The translations under genes and the position numbers were made by a program. Below, one piece after another: positions 7,315 through 16,258 of a stretch of DNA of 45,226 nucleotides. The stretch comes from Planctomycetota bacterium (lineage in GTDB: Bacteria; Planctomycetota; PUPC01; DSUN01), in the NCBI GenBank assembly GCA_016872875.1, contig VGYW01000008.1, forward strand, positions 1 to 45,226, given 5' to 3'. How positions within the stretch are numbered: position 1 is the stretch's first letter; each line of letters starts with the position of its first letter. The notes beneath the pieces were generated by a model. That model worked only from the letters and a program-made list of their open reading frames with translations, was not told the origin of the DNA and did no database searches.

Positions 7315-8151
7315 TCAGGCTCCCAAGGCATCGCGAAGCCCCAGGACATCGGCGGCGTTGCGCCACCAGAAGCGCTCCTGGAGGTCGGCGGGGAGTTGGA
7401 GCTCGTCCATCAGCCGCTGGCTGAGGGCGAGCCAGCGCGGCGGCTCGGGGTTGTCGGTGGCGAAGCAGAGCTTGGTGAACCAGCGGAGCGCCTGATTCTC
7501 CTCGGGGTCGGCCATGTTCGCGCCGGGGAGCGGGACGAAGACTTTCCGCAGCGTGGTCTCGCGCCACTTTGACCCACTGTGGCCCGAAAACTCGCCGTAG
7601 ACGTTTGCGAACGAATCAGTGACCGAAAGGGCGGAGTGGAACTCCGGGCTGCCGAGGTGGGCCATGATCATGCGCAGGTTGGGAAAGGCCCGGCCGATGG
7701 TGTCGAGGCGGACGGGGCGCATCTTGTCGGTCGAGACCCGGCGGGGGCCGTCGCTGGGCGAGATGGCCAGGAAGCCCGTGTGGAACAGGATCGGCATGCC
7801 GAGGGCCTGGGCACGCTCGTAGAGCGGGTAGTAGCACTCATGGTCGTAGGGCTCCGAGGGTGCAATGAACTTCAGCCCCGCGAAGCCCTGTTCCTTCAGG
7901 CGATCAATGGCCTCGGGCGGGTCTGGCCGCGGGCCGAGCTCCACGTAGCCGAAGCCCAGAATGATGTCGGGGTGCTTCCGCATCCAGGCCAGCACGCCCG
8001 CGTTGTCGTAGGTCGAGGCCGCGGGGTTGGCGGTCAGCACCTGGACGCAGACCTTCACGAGGCCGCACTCGCGCCAGAGCTTCACGCGGGCATCTATGTC
8101 CTGGCTCTTGTGGAGGTGGGTGTGAACGTTGATGATCCTGGTGGGTGGCAC
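7315..8151 (-). CDS. Amidohydrolase-family (TIM-barrel) metal-dependent hydrolase
   Basis: A 278-aa cytoplasmic enzyme of the amidohydrolase_2 type, which includes decarboxylases and lactonases. The start is GTG at 8151, preceded by GGAGGA at a good distance; an upstream in-frame ATG at 8298 would run through the end of the neighbouring gene and a repeat. Metal-ligand motifs are IINVHTHLH at the N-terminus, ILFHTGF in the middle, MIMAHLGSPEF, and the late CFATDNPEP. AGLKFIAP supplies the Lys often found near the metal site. It follows the dehydrogenase on the same strand after 55 bp, which hold a 9-bp word repeat. The substrate cannot be read from sequence. Confidence 0.8.
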   Translation of the reverse strand: MPPTRIINVHTHLHKSQDIDARVKLWRECGLVKVCVQVLTANPAASTYDNAGVLAWMRKHPDIILGFGYVELGPRPDPPEAIDRLKEQGFAGLKFIAPSEPYDHECYYPLYERAQALGMPILFHTGFLAISPSDGPRRVSTDKMRPVRLDTIGRAFPNLRMIMAHLGSPEFHSALSVTDSFANVYGEFSGHSGSKWRETTLRKVFVPLPGANMADPEENQALRWFTKLCFATDNPEPPRWLALSQRLMDELQLPADLQERFWWRNAADVLGLRDALGA

Positions 8152-8165
8152 GCTGGCTCCTCCGA

Positions 8166-8201
8166 GGGACACAAGGGACCAAAGGGACGAAAGAGACGAA
8201 G
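8166..8201. repeat. 9-bp GGGACNNAA word repeat, locus 1
   Basis: Four 9-bp units in a row: GGGACACAA, GGGACCAAA, GGGACGAAA, GAGACGAAG. They fill the gap between the dehydrogenase stop and the ribosome-binding site of the amidohydrolase. The same word recurs at 20041-20085 (reverse orientation) and 42991-43069. Confidence 0.8.
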
Positions 8202-8206
8202 AGGGG

Positions 8207-9238
8207 TCAGGTTCGCAGGATGATCTTCCCGAACTGTTCGCCGCGCTCCATGCGGGCCATCGCCTCGCTGGCCTGGGCGAGGGGGAGGACGGAATCAATG
8301 ACCGGCCTCAGCCCCGCGTCCTCCACGGTCTGGAGCATCAGGCGGAAGTCCTCGTGGGAGGCGAAGGTGGAGCCGAGGACATTGAGCTGGTTCCAGTAGA
8401 GAGCGCGGAGATCGGTCGGCGCCTCGGCCCCCGTCGTCACGCCGCAAAGCACGATGCGCCCGCCCTTGCGCACGGCGGCGAAGTCGGTCGCCCAGGCCGC
8501 CGCGCCCACGGCGTTCACCGAAACGTCCACCCCGCGGCCGCCCGTGATCTCCCGCACCGCCTCGGCGACGCTCGCCGTCCTGTAGTTGATGCCGTGCGCG
8601 GCGCCAAGCTCTCTCGCCCGCTGAAGCTTCTCGTCTGAGGATGAGGTCACGATGGCCTCGGCCCCCGCGTGGCGGGCGAACTGGAGAGCTGCGATGGCCA
8701 CTCCGCCCCCGATGCCGTGGATGAGCAGCGTTTCGCCGGGGCGCAGCCTCGCCCGCGTGAAGAGCATGCGCCAGGCCGTGCCGTAGGCGATGCCCAGTGC
8801 CGCGGTCTCCTCCCAGGTCAGCCCCTTGGGCTTCGGCAGCAGGTTGGCCGCAGGCACGGCCGCCTTCTCCGCGAACACCCCCGGCCTTGAGAGGCCAATG
8901 ATCCCGAACGAGGCGCACTCGCTCTGTTCGCCCCTGCGGCAGGCCTCACACGACCCGCACGAAAGCCCTGGGACGACGACCACCTCATCCCCAACCTTCA
9001 CATTCGCCGCCCCCTGCCCCACCTCCGCCACGACCCCCGCCGCATCGGAGCCGAGGATGTGCGGGAAGCTCAGCTTCGCCCGTCCCCCCTTCCTCACCCA
9101 GATGTCCAGGTGATTCAGCGCCGCCGCGCGGCCCTCCAACACCACCTCGCCCGGCGCCGTGATGGGAGCGGGCATCGGTCCGACTTCGACCACATCTATC
9201 TCGCCGTGCCTGCGGATGAGTGTGGCCTTCACCGGCAC
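8207..9238 (-). CDS. Zinc-containing medium-chain dehydrogenase/quinone oxidoreductase
   Basis: A 343-aa NAD(P)-dependent MDR-superfamily enzyme. The N-terminal GroES-like domain has [11 protein letters not shown] and HILGSDAAG, with the catalytic-zinc Cys and His of classical alcohol dehydrogenases replaced. It keeps the four structural-zinc cysteines in [15 protein letters not shown]. The Rossmann domain carries [18 protein letters not shown] and VNAVGAAAW. This combination is typical of the zinc-binding quinone-oxidoreductase-like group that reduces enones or polarised double bonds. The ATG at 9238 lies inside the 3' end of the beta-helix gene (10-bp overlap), so the two are co-transcribed. 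The physiological substrate is unknown. Confidence 0.87.
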   Translation of the reverse strand: MPVKATLIRRHGEIDVVEVGPMPAPITAPGEVVLEGRAAALNHLDIWVRKGGRAKLSFPHILGSDAAGVVAEVGQGAANVKVGDEVVVVPGLSCGSCEACRRGEQSECASFGIIGLSRPGVFAEKAAVPAANLLPKPKGLTWEETAALGIAYGTAWRMLFTRARLRPGETLLIHGIGGGVAIAALQFARHAGAEAIVTSSSDEKLQRARELGAAHGINYRTASVAEAVREITGGRGVDVSVNAVGAAAWATDFAAVRKGGRIVLCGVTTGAEAPTDLRALYWNQLNVLGSTFASHEDFRLMLQTVEDAGLRPVIDSVLPLAQASEAMARMERGEQFGKIILRT

Positions 9239-11271
9239 TTCTCCTTGCGCGGCCCGACGGTGCTCAGGTCAATCGGCTTGAAGCCGAGCTTGAGGGCGGG
9301 GGAGGCGGGTTTGAGGGTGAAATCGCCCTTGTCGGGCGCGGTGAAGAGGGGGTCGGCGATGAGGCTGTGGGCGTCGTAGCCGGCCTTCTGCCAGTCGGCG
9401 AAGCTCTTGCCGGCGAAGTCGAAGGGCTTCCTCTCCGCCTGCCAGTAGAGGTTGTGGTCGAAGATGAACTTGCCGTTGCGCCAACTGCCGTGGAGGAGCG
9501 GCCCCTCGGTCCAGTAGACGATGTTGCGCTCGAAGGTGAAGGAGATGTGGTCCTCGTCGCGGGTGCGCTGAAGCTGGCCGACCTTGGCGAAGGCGAAGAC
9601 GTTGTTGCGGACGATGTTCTCGCGCCCGTAGTGCTGGTGGAAGCCGCCGGTCTTGCAGCGGTAGCAGACGTTGTTTTCCAGGAGCATGCCGGAGCTTCCC
9701 TCGTCGGTGTAGAGGCCCCAGCCGCCGTAGGCGTGGCTCACCACGTCGTGGATGAGGTTGTGGGTGAGGCGGGTTCCTGGGCTGACGCCGAGGGAGTAGA
9801 TGCCGCCCATGTCGGAGAGGACTCCCTGGCCGAGGTTGTGGATGTGGTTGAACTCGATGGCGTTTCGGACAGCTCTGCTGGGTGCGTAGCCCCAGGTCCA
9901 GCCCACGGAGATGCCGGTGTAGAAGAGGTCGCAGATGTGGTTGTGGGAGACCGTGTTGTCGCCGCTGTGGCCGATCCAGATTCCGACGGCGCTGGGGAAC
10001 ATTCGGCCGCCCTGGACGATTGAGTTGTCGGTCACGGTGGAGTAGTGGGTGTCGTGGCCGAGCTTGATGCCGCCGGCGCCCATGTCGTAGATGGTGTTGC
10101 CGACGAGCTGGTTGCCCTTACAGCCCTTCATCAGCTCGATGCCATAGCCGCCGATGCGCTCGACGGAGCAGTTGCGGATGGCACATTCCTCGGCGGCCTG
10201 GAGCCAGAGGGTGCCTGGGGCGCTGGTGATGGCCTGCCCGTCGCCCGACTTGTCGGCGGGCAGCGTCCACTCCGTGTGGGCGAAGGTGATGCCCTCGAAG
10301 CGGACGTGTGCGACCCGCAGCCCCGCGTCGGGGTCGCCAGCGACGCGGAGGAGCTGGACGAGCCGCGGGGCGACGACCTCGGTCTTGCCCAGCTTCTCGT
10401 CCTTCAGCGGCAGGTAGGTGAGGACGCCTGTCTTGCGGTCGAGATACCACTGGCCGGGGGTGTCGAGGGCCTCGGCCACGTTCTCCACGTAGTAGCGGCC
10501 GGGGTCGGCCTTGAAATCCTCGGCCAGCTTGAAGACGCTCTTGCGGGTGAAGGTGACGACGCCCTCCTTCTCGTCCACGCTGGCGATGGGGAGGCGCGAT
10601 TCGGCCCAGAGGTGGAGGGCGATGAGCTCGACGTCGCCGAGGTTCTGCCACGATGCCTTGAGGTTGCCAGGGGCGAACTTCGTGGCCGTCTGGCCCTGCT
10701 GCCATTGGGCCTTGGCGTCCTCGCCGAGGAAGCCGGCGAAGTGGTAGAGGCCCTCTTTGGGCAGTCGTGTGCGAGGGCGACGCTCGCCGCCGACGAAGAG
10801 CTGGCGGAAGTACCACTTGCCCTCCTTCACCTCGGGCAGTTCGGCCCGCCAGGCCCGCTGGCCGTTGAGCTTCGTCTCCTTCCAGCCCGCGATGGCGGTG
10901 CCGCCGCTGAGGACGGGTGTCTCGTCGCGGTGCGCCTGCCAGGTGATTGGGGATTCGGCCGTGCCGGAGTCCTCGGGGGTGAGGACGAGTGGCTCGGCGA
11001 GGCGATAGGTGCCGCCGCGGACGGAGACGACGACGGGCTTCTTGAGTCCGCCTTCGGCCTTCTTGAGCTCGCGGATGGCGTCGCGGGCGCGGGCGAGTGT
11101 GGCGAACGGCCCGCCCTTGCCGCCGAGGAGCGAGCGGCCCGGGCTGCGGCCCGACCACTGGTCGTTCCCATCGGGCGACACATAGAAGCGGACCGGCCTT
11201 GCGCCGCCCGCCCGAGCAACCGCTGCCCCGACGATGAGCACGAGGCCGCAGAGGGCGAGGGTGTGGGACAT
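9229..11271 (-). CDS. Secreted right-handed parallel beta-helix protein (polysaccharide-active)
   Basis: A 680-aa exported protein. A signal peptide ([21 protein letters not shown]) is followed by [14 protein letters not shown], the usual opening of pectate-lyase-fold proteins, and [11 protein letters not shown]. Residues about 330-620 hold PbH1 coils rich in N-x-I/V/F steps, such as [55 protein letters not shown] and [11 protein letters not shown]. The fold is that of GH28, GH110 and PL families and of plasma-membrane-associated glycan-binding proteins. The catalytic residues cannot be assigned. It begins an operon with the dehydrogenase. An 118-bp gap upstream contains a 9-bp TCGAGTGAA repeat. 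Confidence 0.85.
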   Translation of the reverse strand: MSHTLALCGLVLIVGAAVARAGGARPVRFYVSPDGNDQWSGRSPGRSLLGGKGGPFATLARARDAIRELKKAEGGLKKPVVVSVRGGTYRLAEPLVLTPEDSGTAESPITWQAHRDETPVLSGGTAIAGWKETKLNGQRAWRAELPEVKEGKWYFRQLFVGGERRPRTRLPKEGLYHFAGFLGEDAKAQWQQGQTATKFAPGNLKASWQNLGDVELIALHLWAESRLPIASVDEKEGVVTFTRKSVFKLAEDFKADPGRYYVENVAEALDTPGQWYLDRKTGVLTYLPLKDEKLGKTEVVAPRLVQLLRVAGDPDAGLRVAHVRFEGITFAHTEWTLPADKSGDGQAITSAPGTLWLQAAEECAIRNCSVERIGGYGIELMKGCKGNQLVGNTIYDMGAGGIKLGHDTHYSTVTDNSIVQGGRMFPSAVGIWIGHSGDNTVSHNHICDLFYTGISVGWTWGYAPSRAVRNAIEFNHIHNLGQGVLSDMGGIYSLGVSPGTRLTHNLIHDVVSHAYGGWGLYTDEGSSGMLLENNVCYRCKTGGFHQHYGRENIVRNNVFAFAKVGQLQRTRDEDHISFTFERNIVYWTEGPLLHGSWRNGKFIFDHNLYWQAERKPFDFAGKSFADWQKAGYDAHSLIADPLFTAPDKGDFTLKPASPALKLGFKPIDLSTVGPRKEKCR

Positions 11272-11316
11272 GGCGTTTCCTCCAGAGAGCGAACGAAGGG
11301 GTTGAGGCGGCCGAAT

Positions 11317-11357
11317 TCGAGTGAATCGAGTGAATCGAGTGAATCGATTGATTCGAC
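11317..11357. repeat. 9-bp TCGAGTGAA word repeat
   Basis: Three perfect TCGAGTGAA units, then TCGATTGAT and TCGAC. The last units mirror the first, giving a small hairpin (GAATC/GATTC). It lies between the Gfo/Idh/MocA gene end and the start of the beta-helix gene. It is another 9-bp word family, distinct in sequence from the GGGAC family. Confidence 0.75.
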
Positions 11358-11389
11358 GGATCCCAGCGATCGGGGCGCTTGCCCTGCGG

Positions 11390-12355
11390 TTAGACCGCGC
11401 CCACGCGCTTGGGCTGGCCGTCGCGGGCCGAGGCGTTCGCGGCGAGGGAGACCGCCAGGCTCTTCACCGCGTCCTCGTAGGGGGTCAGGATGCCCGTGCG
11501 GTCACCCGTCCGCACGGCCTCGATGAAGACCTCGTCAATGGACCTGTTGAGCGCGGCGTCCACCCTGAATGCCTCGCAGGCGGGGGTGATGGTGGGCGTG
11601 CCAGCGTTCCACGCGATGCGGTAGCGGTCGAAGAAGATGTCCACCACGTTGCCGTCCCAGCCCTCGAAGGCCCAGCAGGTGGTGAGGGAGCCGAGGGCGC
11701 CGCTGGCGAACTTCATCGCCAGCACGTTGTGGTCGGGGCAGTCAATGTTCTTCAGCGTGCGGTTGGCCTGGAGGCAGAAGACCTCAGTGACCTCGCCGCA
11801 GAGGAAGCGCATCATGTCAATCGTGTGGGTGGCCTGCTCGACGACCTGGCCGCCCGATTTCGCCCACTGCTGGAGCCAGGAGTTTTCGCGCCCCGACGGG
11901 CACCAGTAGCGGCCGACGGCCATGCCGAGCGTCTTGTCGGCCAGGAACGCCCGCGTGGCCTGCGCGGCGGCCGTGTAGCGGAGCTGGTAGCCCACGCACG
12001 CGAGCGTCTTGTTCTGCCGGATGCGGTTGGCGATTCGCATGGCGAGCTCGAGGCTGAGCGCCACAGGCTTCTCCACGAAGATCGGCAGCCGCAGGTCCAG
12101 GGCGTCCAGCTCGATCTCTCCATGGGCGCAGGGCGGGACCGAGATGTAGACGGCGTCGGGCTTCGTGGCGTCGAGCATGGCCTTGTGGCTGGTGAAGGGC
12201 TGGGCGGCGAACTGAGCGGCCGCGTTGGCCGCGGCCTCCTGGCTGACGTCGCACACCCCCACGATGCGCGCCGCGGGGTCTTGCGCCACCTGGCGCATGT
12301 GGCCCTGAGCGTTGCCGCCGCACCCCACGAAGCCCACGCGAACCTGGTCTGCCAT
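11390..12355 (-). CDS. Gfo/Idh/MocA-family NAD(P)-dependent sugar oxidoreductase
   Basis: A 321-aa cytoplasmic dehydrogenase of sugars or inositols. The start is the ATG of [20 protein letters not shown], which places the Rossmann GxGGxxxxH motif at the N-terminus; an earlier in-frame ATG adds 15 Gly/Arg-rich residues. IVGVCDVS follows, then the family signature [11 protein letters not shown], and [18 protein letters not shown] with the active-site His. No signal peptide. A perfect -35/-10 pair lies 55-82 bp upstream. The gene is divergent from the glycosidase-like gene, back to back, so the two may share control. Confidence 0.9.
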   Translation of the reverse strand: MADQVRVGFVGCGGNAQGHMRQVAQDPAARIVGVCDVSQEAAANAAAQFAAQPFTSHKAMLDATKPDAVYISVPPCAHGEIELDALDLRLPIFVEKPVALSLELAMRIANRIRQNKTLACVGYQLRYTAAAQATRAFLADKTLGMAVGRYWCPSGRENSWLQQWAKSGGQVVEQATHTIDMMRFLCGEVTEVFCLQANRTLKNIDCPDHNVLAMKFASGALGSLTTCWAFEGWDGNVVDIFFDRYRIAWNAGTPTITPACEAFRVDAALNRSIDEVFIEAVRTGDRTGILTPYEDAVKSLAVSLAANASARDGQPKRVGAV

Positions 12356-12409
12356 TGCGCGTCCCCCGCCTCCCGCCCGGTCGTGCCCCTGCGGAACCAT
12401 GAAAGAGGG

Positions 12410-12437
12410 ATTATAGCGCGCGAACGCCGGCTGTCAA
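12410..12437 (-). promoter_or_regulatory. Consensus promoter for the Gfo/Idh/MocA gene
   Basis: Minus strand TTGACA (12437-12432), 16-bp spacer, TATAAT (12415-12410): exact consensus in both hexamers. It is back to back with the plus-strand promoter at 12444-12472, with only six bases between the two -35 boxes. Confidence 0.75.
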
Positions 12438-12443
12438 ACCCAC

Positions 12444-12472
12444 TCGACAGCGTGCCGCCTCCGGCCTACAAT
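12444..12472 (+). promoter_or_regulatory. Promoter for the secreted glycosidase-like gene
   Basis: TCGACA (12444-12449), 17-bp spacer, TACAAT (12467-12472): five of six matches in each hexamer. The leader to the ATG at 12623 is about 145 nt and contains the GC-rich 30-bp repeat. Confidence 0.65.
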
Positions 12473-12515
12473 GGGCTGTGGGCGCAATGGATTGTGGGCG
12501 GGGCGTCTCTGCCCC

Positions 12516-12601
12516 GCGGGGCGCGGAGGCCCCGCCCACGGGGACGCGGGGCGCGGAGGCCCCGCTCACGGGGACGCGGGGCACAGAGGCCCCGCCCACA
12601 T
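12516..12601. repeat. GC-rich 30-bp tandem repeat in the leader of the glycosidase-like gene
   Basis: Almost three copies of a 30-bp unit start at 12516, 12546 and 12576; the third is partial and diverged. Each unit contains GCGGGG and GAGGCCCCGC, so neighbouring units fold into strong hairpins. The array lies entirely within the predicted 5' leader, after the promoter and before the ribosome-binding site GAGGAAG at 12611. Confidence 0.8.
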
Positions 12602-12622
12602 CTGCTCAGCGAGGAAGGCTGC

Positions 12623-15415
12623 ATGACGAAGGCGGTGGTGTTGGCGCTGTTGTTTGGCGCGTGGGCGGGGGCGGGGATGTTCGATTGCCCCGAACACCAC
12701 GAGGGGCTTCAGCTCCAGCCGGCCGGCAGCAAGGGCTGGCGGGTGGTCCCCGTGGCACTCAGCCCGGCTTGGGGCCTGGCGCACCCAGGCGAGGCCGTAG
12801 CGATCGAGCTGGCGCTCAGGAATGAGGGGACCGCGCCCCTCGCGGCGACGCCGGTGCTCGAGATCGTGCGGATTGGCACGCGCTTCGTGCGCTTCGAGGC
12901 AGACCGCGAGGCCAACGCCCTCGTGCCTCTCGCCAAGCCGCTTCGCGTCGAGATGCCCGACCTGGTGGCCGCCCCCGGAACGGAGGCCAAGCTCGCCTGG
13001 CGCGACGACAAGGGCACCGCGCTCGCCGAGCTCGGTTCCTACGCCGTCATCGTAGAGCTCCCGAAGAGAGGGCGCCAGGCGGCCGCGACCATCACACGCG
13101 TCCCCGCCCCCCGGCAGGCCCAGGGCGACGGCAAGGGCTCGCCGCTCATCTATCCGCTCCACCCGAAGCTCGACCTCGCGGGCCAGCTCGATGTCGCGGC
13201 GCGCCTGGGCTTCAGGTGGGTGCGCGCCGACGCCATGCCCAACTGGGCGAGCGTGGCACAGGCGGACCTTTCCGCGCCCTTCGACTGGCGGAGGGCCGAC
13301 GCGCTGATGGAGCCGCTCCGCAAGCGGGGACTCTATGCCATCAGCAATCTGTGCGGCTCGCCTCGCCAGGCCATCTCCGACGCCAACTGGCAGGCCGGCA
13401 ACCACGTCCACGACCCCAAGCACGACGAGCGGTTCGGCGACTTCGTGGAGGCGGCGGTCGCCCGCTATCGCGGGCCGGACGGCTCAGGCCCCCTCCAAGT
13501 CATTGATTTCTGGAAGGAACCCTGGGAGGGGGGCAGCGCCCTGGGCTGGAAGAGCGACGCCCCGCGCTACCGCACCCTCCTCCGCATCGTCCACGACCGC
13601 GCCAAGAAGGCCAGCACCCACATCAAAGTGGGCGGCACGTCCAGCATCATGAACTCCTTCGACAAGCTCTTCTCCGCCCGTGACGGCGCCCAGGAGTGGG
13701 CCAAGCGGCTGAACGTGCTGACCGACCGCAACGTGCCGCCTCACGCCTCCTTCGGGCCGGCGATGGCACAGAAGCTCATGGTGTCGTCCATCGAGGTCGG
13801 GGCGCCGCTGGCCACCAGCCCCGAGGGCCTCGTCGCTGCCGCCACCCACCTGGCCGCCGCGGGCCAGCGAAAGGTCTGCCCCTGCGATGCAGAGCAGCTC
13901 TTCTGGGAGAGCGGCACGGCCGGCCCAATGTGCACGCCCGCGGCCGCAGCCGCCGCTTTCTTCCTCCACTTCACCGCGGGCATGGAGTTCGAGCGCATCG
14001 TGCTCCACGACCGCCTCCCCTGGCTCTACCAGTGGGCGGGCGGGCAGCGTGTCGCCTTCATCCTCGCGGGCGACCGCTCGCGCCTCACCCCGAACGCCGT
14101 CACCCCCTTCGACCAGATTCGCGCCAACGGCTCGATTGCCATTGACACGATGGGCGGCCGGCTGGCCGCCTACGACCTCTACGGCAACCCCTATCCCGCC
14201 GAGGCGGGCCGATACAAGGTCCCCTGCTCCTTCGCATCCGTCTACGCCGAAGCCACAGGCGCATCGGCCGAAATGGCCGCCCAGACCCTCGCCGACGGCC
14301 GCATCGAGGGCGTCACACCCGTCGAGTTCTTCGCCGACGACTTCATCGTGCCCGTCCAGAAGCTCAAGACCTTCGACTTCGAGGTCCACAACGCCCTCTC
14401 CCGCCAGGTCACGGGCATGGTCACTGTCGTCTCCCCCAGCTCCATCGCCCTACAGGAGAACGTGGTGTCGGTGACGCTGGCCGCGGGCGCCACGAAGACC
14501 CTCAGCCTGCCAATCAACTGGTCGAAGCCGCACCCCGCCAACGCCTACCCGTTCACGTTTCGTTTTGAGGGCGCCGCCGGCAAAGCCGAGTGGACCGAGG
14601 AGCTCCACGCCTGCACCATCCCCCACGGCACCCCGACCATTGACGGCGGGCTGACCGACTGGGCCGCCTCGCCCCCCGTCGTCCTCCGCGCCAGCGACGT
14701 CGAGTTCATCCTCGCCGAAGCCGGCTGGCGCCCCTGGGAGACCCGCCGCGACGTCGCCAAAGGCATGGCCGAGCTACGCCTCATGTGGGACGAACGCCAC
14801 CTCTACCTCGCCGTCCGCGAGCGCAACCGCGACTGGCGCCCAAAGCCCCGCCTCTCCGCCCGCCGGGACGACGACTACTTCGGCACGGGGGACCTGGCAC
14901 ACACCTACGTGCGGGACCCGAAGGACGCCTTGCCCTTCACCGGCGACTGCGTGCAGCTTGGCCTCCGCTTCCTCCCGCTCCGCGCCAGGTTCGTCGCCCG
15001 CGGCGTCGTGCCGCCGCGCATGCTGCCCGAGGACGACACCGACTACGAGTTCGCCCTCTGGGGCGCGCCCGACGGCGGCGCCGAGCTCTGGCGCAGCGCC
15101 GCCCCTGGCCTCGGCTTCTTCAACTTCCTCCCACGCTGCATGCCCGAGGGCTACGACGGCGTGCCCAAGGGCGCCAAAGCCGTCGTCCGCCGCACCGGCG
15201 ACGACACGGTCTACGAGGCCGCCATCTCCCTCGCCGAGCTCCCCGGCCTCACCCCCACGCCGGGCAAAGCCATCCACGTCGCCTTCGCCCTGCCCGCCAG
15301 CGGCCTCGAGCTCGGCGCCGGCCGCTCCCGCCCACGCACCAACTCCCTCACCCTCCGCCCCACCTGGGCACCGCGCCTTTCCAATGACATACGGTGGGGG
15401 TTCATCAAGGAATGA
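12623..15415 (+). CDS. Large exported glycosidase-like protein with C-terminal CBM9/DOMON-type domain
   Basis: A 930-aa protein. The ATG has GAGGAAG 6 bp upstream and opens a signal peptide (MTKAVVLALLFGAWAGAGMF). Residues about 30-170 look like an Ig-like domain of the NEW/alpha-galactosidase type (HPGEAVAIELALRNEGTAPL). A TIM barrel follows, with ARLGFRWVRADAMPNWAS, DALMEPLRKRGLYAISNL and IDFWKEPWEGGSALGW, where the Glu is a candidate acid/base as in GH39/GH5-like enzymes. The C-terminal 230 residues begin IDGGLTDWAASPPVVLRASD and contain ELRLMWDERHLYLAVRERN, a CBM9-like carbohydrate-binding sandwich. It probably cleaves a glycan with the neighbouring dehydrogenase and beta-helix protein. 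The exact GH family is uncertain. Confidence 0.82.
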   Translation: MTKAVVLALLFGAWAGAGMFDCPEHHEGLQLQPAGSKGWRVVPVALSPAWGLAHPGEAVAIELALRNEGTAPLAATPVLEIVRIGTRFVRFEADREANALVPLAKPLRVEMPDLVAAPGTEAKLAWRDDKGTALAELGSYAVIVELPKRGRQAAATITRVPAPRQAQGDGKGSPLIYPLHPKLDLAGQLDVAARLGFRWVRADAMPNWASVAQADLSAPFDWRRADALMEPLRKRGLYAISNLCGSPRQAISDANWQAGNHVHDPKHDERFGDFVEAAVARYRGPDGSGPLQVIDFWKEPWEGGSALGWKSDAPRYRTLLRIVHDRAKKASTHIKVGGTSSIMNSFDKLFSARDGAQEWAKRLNVLTDRNVPPHASFGPAMAQKLMVSSIEVGAPLATSPEGLVAAATHLAAAGQRKVCPCDAEQLFWESGTAGPMCTPAAAAAAFFLHFTAGMEFERIVLHDRLPWLYQWAGGQRVAFILAGDRSRLTPNAVTPFDQIRANGSIAIDTMGGRLAAYDLYGNPYPAEAGRYKVPCSFASVYAEATGASAEMAAQTLADGRIEGVTPVEFFADDFIVPVQKLKTFDFEVHNALSRQVTGMVTVVSPSSIALQENVVSVTLAAGATKTLSLPINWSKPHPANAYPFTFRFEGAAGKAEWTEELHACTIPHGTPTIDGGLTDWAASPPVVLRASDVEFILAEAGWRPWETRRDVAKGMAELRLMWDERHLYLAVRERNRDWRPKPRLSARRDDDYFGTGDLAHTYVRDPKDALPFTGDCVQLGLRFLPLRARFVARGVVPPRMLPEDDTDYEFALWGAPDGGAELWRSAAPGLGFFNFLPRCMPEGYDGVPKGAKAVVRRTGDDTVYEAAISLAELPGLTPTPGKAIHVAFALPASGLELGAGRSRPRTNSLTLRPTWAPRLSNDIRWGFIKE

Positions 15416-15448
15416 GCTTTATGCCTCCCGATGGCTGGATATCGGAGC

Positions 15449-15477
15449 TTGACGCGCGGGCATAGGCGCTGTATCTT
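15449..15477 (+). promoter_or_regulatory. Promoter for the DUF5678/retropepsin pair
   Basis: TTGACG (15449-15454), 17-bp spacer, TATCTT (15472-15477). It is 35 bp after the glycosidase-like stop codon and 41 bp before the DUF5678 ATG, so the pair has its own transcription start. Confidence 0.55.
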
Positions 15478-15517
15478 AATGATGAGGCGCCGAGGAGCGC
15501 CGACAAGGAGTCCGACG

Positions 15518-15814
15518 ATGCAGAAGCAAGCGCTGACGCGGAAGCCGAGAAGGCGGCAGCCCAGCCGGCAAGCCCCACCTGGCATGACGAGCAAAGAGCG
15601 ACACGATCTGCTCCGATTCGAGAAAGACCGTGTGTGGGTGGACCGCCATCGCTCGTCGCTGCTCAACCGGTATGCGGAGCGATGGATCGCAGTGTGGGAC
15701 TGCCGGGTGATCGCTAGCGACCGGGATTTCGACCGCCTTCTCCAGAAGGTGCCAGACCCACCCCATACCTGTTTTGAGTTCATCACCCGACAGCCGTTGG
15801 AGATGGTCCTGTGA
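15518..15814 (+). CDS. DUF5678-type small protein
   Basis: A 98-aa protein. The ATG of MQKQALTRKP is preceded by AAGGAG at 7 bp; frames further upstream run through the promoter. The N-terminus is very basic and probably disordered. The core (about 45-98) follows the DUF5678 pattern: VWVDRHRSSLLNRYAERWIA, VWDCRVIASDRDFDRLLQKV, then a short tail. The family has no established biochemical role. It is often a single small fold next to an aspartyl-protease-like gene, as here, where its stop overlaps the next start (GTGA). Related proteins occur in this window at 33448-33759 and, frameshifted, at 32462-32766. Confidence 0.72.
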   Translation: MQKQALTRKPRRRQPSRQAPPGMTSKERHDLLRFEKDRVWVDRHRSSLLNRYAERWIAVWDCRVIASDRDFDRLLQKVPDPPHTCFEFITRQPLEMVL

Positions 15815-16242
15815 CTATCCGCGGGAGCTTCTTCGCCGGCGCACCCTATGTGAATGTGAAGGTCCGCACCGATGGTGTAGCCGGAGTCGACCCGATGCTC
15901 GTTGACACTGGGGCATTTTGCACCCTTGTGCTTGATCGCGACGCAAAAGCCCTCGGGCTCTCGCCACACAGCTTGTCTTCTGCCTCACCTTCCGTAATCG
16001 GAGTTGGGGGTAGCGTGAAGTGCCTCCTGTTGCCCGGGGTCGAGTTGGTCATGAAGTCTGACCAAGAGGACGAGGTGATTCCGCACAACCTTTCCGTCGC
16101 TTGCCACGACCTCGCACACGCATCACCGGCCGAGCAACACCGGATCATGCAGCTCCCGTCACTGCTCGGGCGGGACATCCTCAAGCGCTACAGCGTCACT
16201 TGTGACTTCGTGAAGGAAACGCTGCTGCTGGCGAGGGATTGA
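15811..16242 (+). CDS. Retropepsin-like aspartic protease
   Basis: A 143-aa single-domain protein starting with GTG inside the stop codon of the DUF5678 gene. It has the retroviral-protease signature MLVDTGAFCTLV, with the catalytic Asp32 in DTG, the flap-like GVGGSVKCLLLPGVEL, and the second conserved loop SLLGRDILKRYSV near residue 118. As in retropepsins, one DTG per chain means the active enzyme should be a dimer. No signal peptide or membrane segment. Coupling to DUF5678 suggests a protease-substrate or toxin-antitoxin-like relation (inference). The gene ends 16 bp from the convergent CPBP gene. Confidence 0.82.
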   Translation: MTIRGSFFAGAPYVNVKVRTDGVAGVDPMLVDTGAFCTLVLDRDAKALGLSPHSLSSASPSVIGVGGSVKCLLLPGVELVMKSDQEDEVIPHNLSVACHDLAHASPAEQHRIMQLPSLLGRDILKRYSVTCDFVKETLLLARD

Positions 16243-16258
16243 CCTCAGGAGGGAAGGT

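Noticed and set aside
7315..8298. Longer amidohydrolase starting at ATG 8298
   Set aside because: The extra 49 residues come from the end of the dehydrogenase gene and the 9-bp repeat; a GTG with a good GGAGGA site fits the family start.
12516..12601. Possible CRISPR array
   Set aside because: The 30-bp units are directly adjacent with no spacers, and there are no cas genes. It is a tandem repeat.
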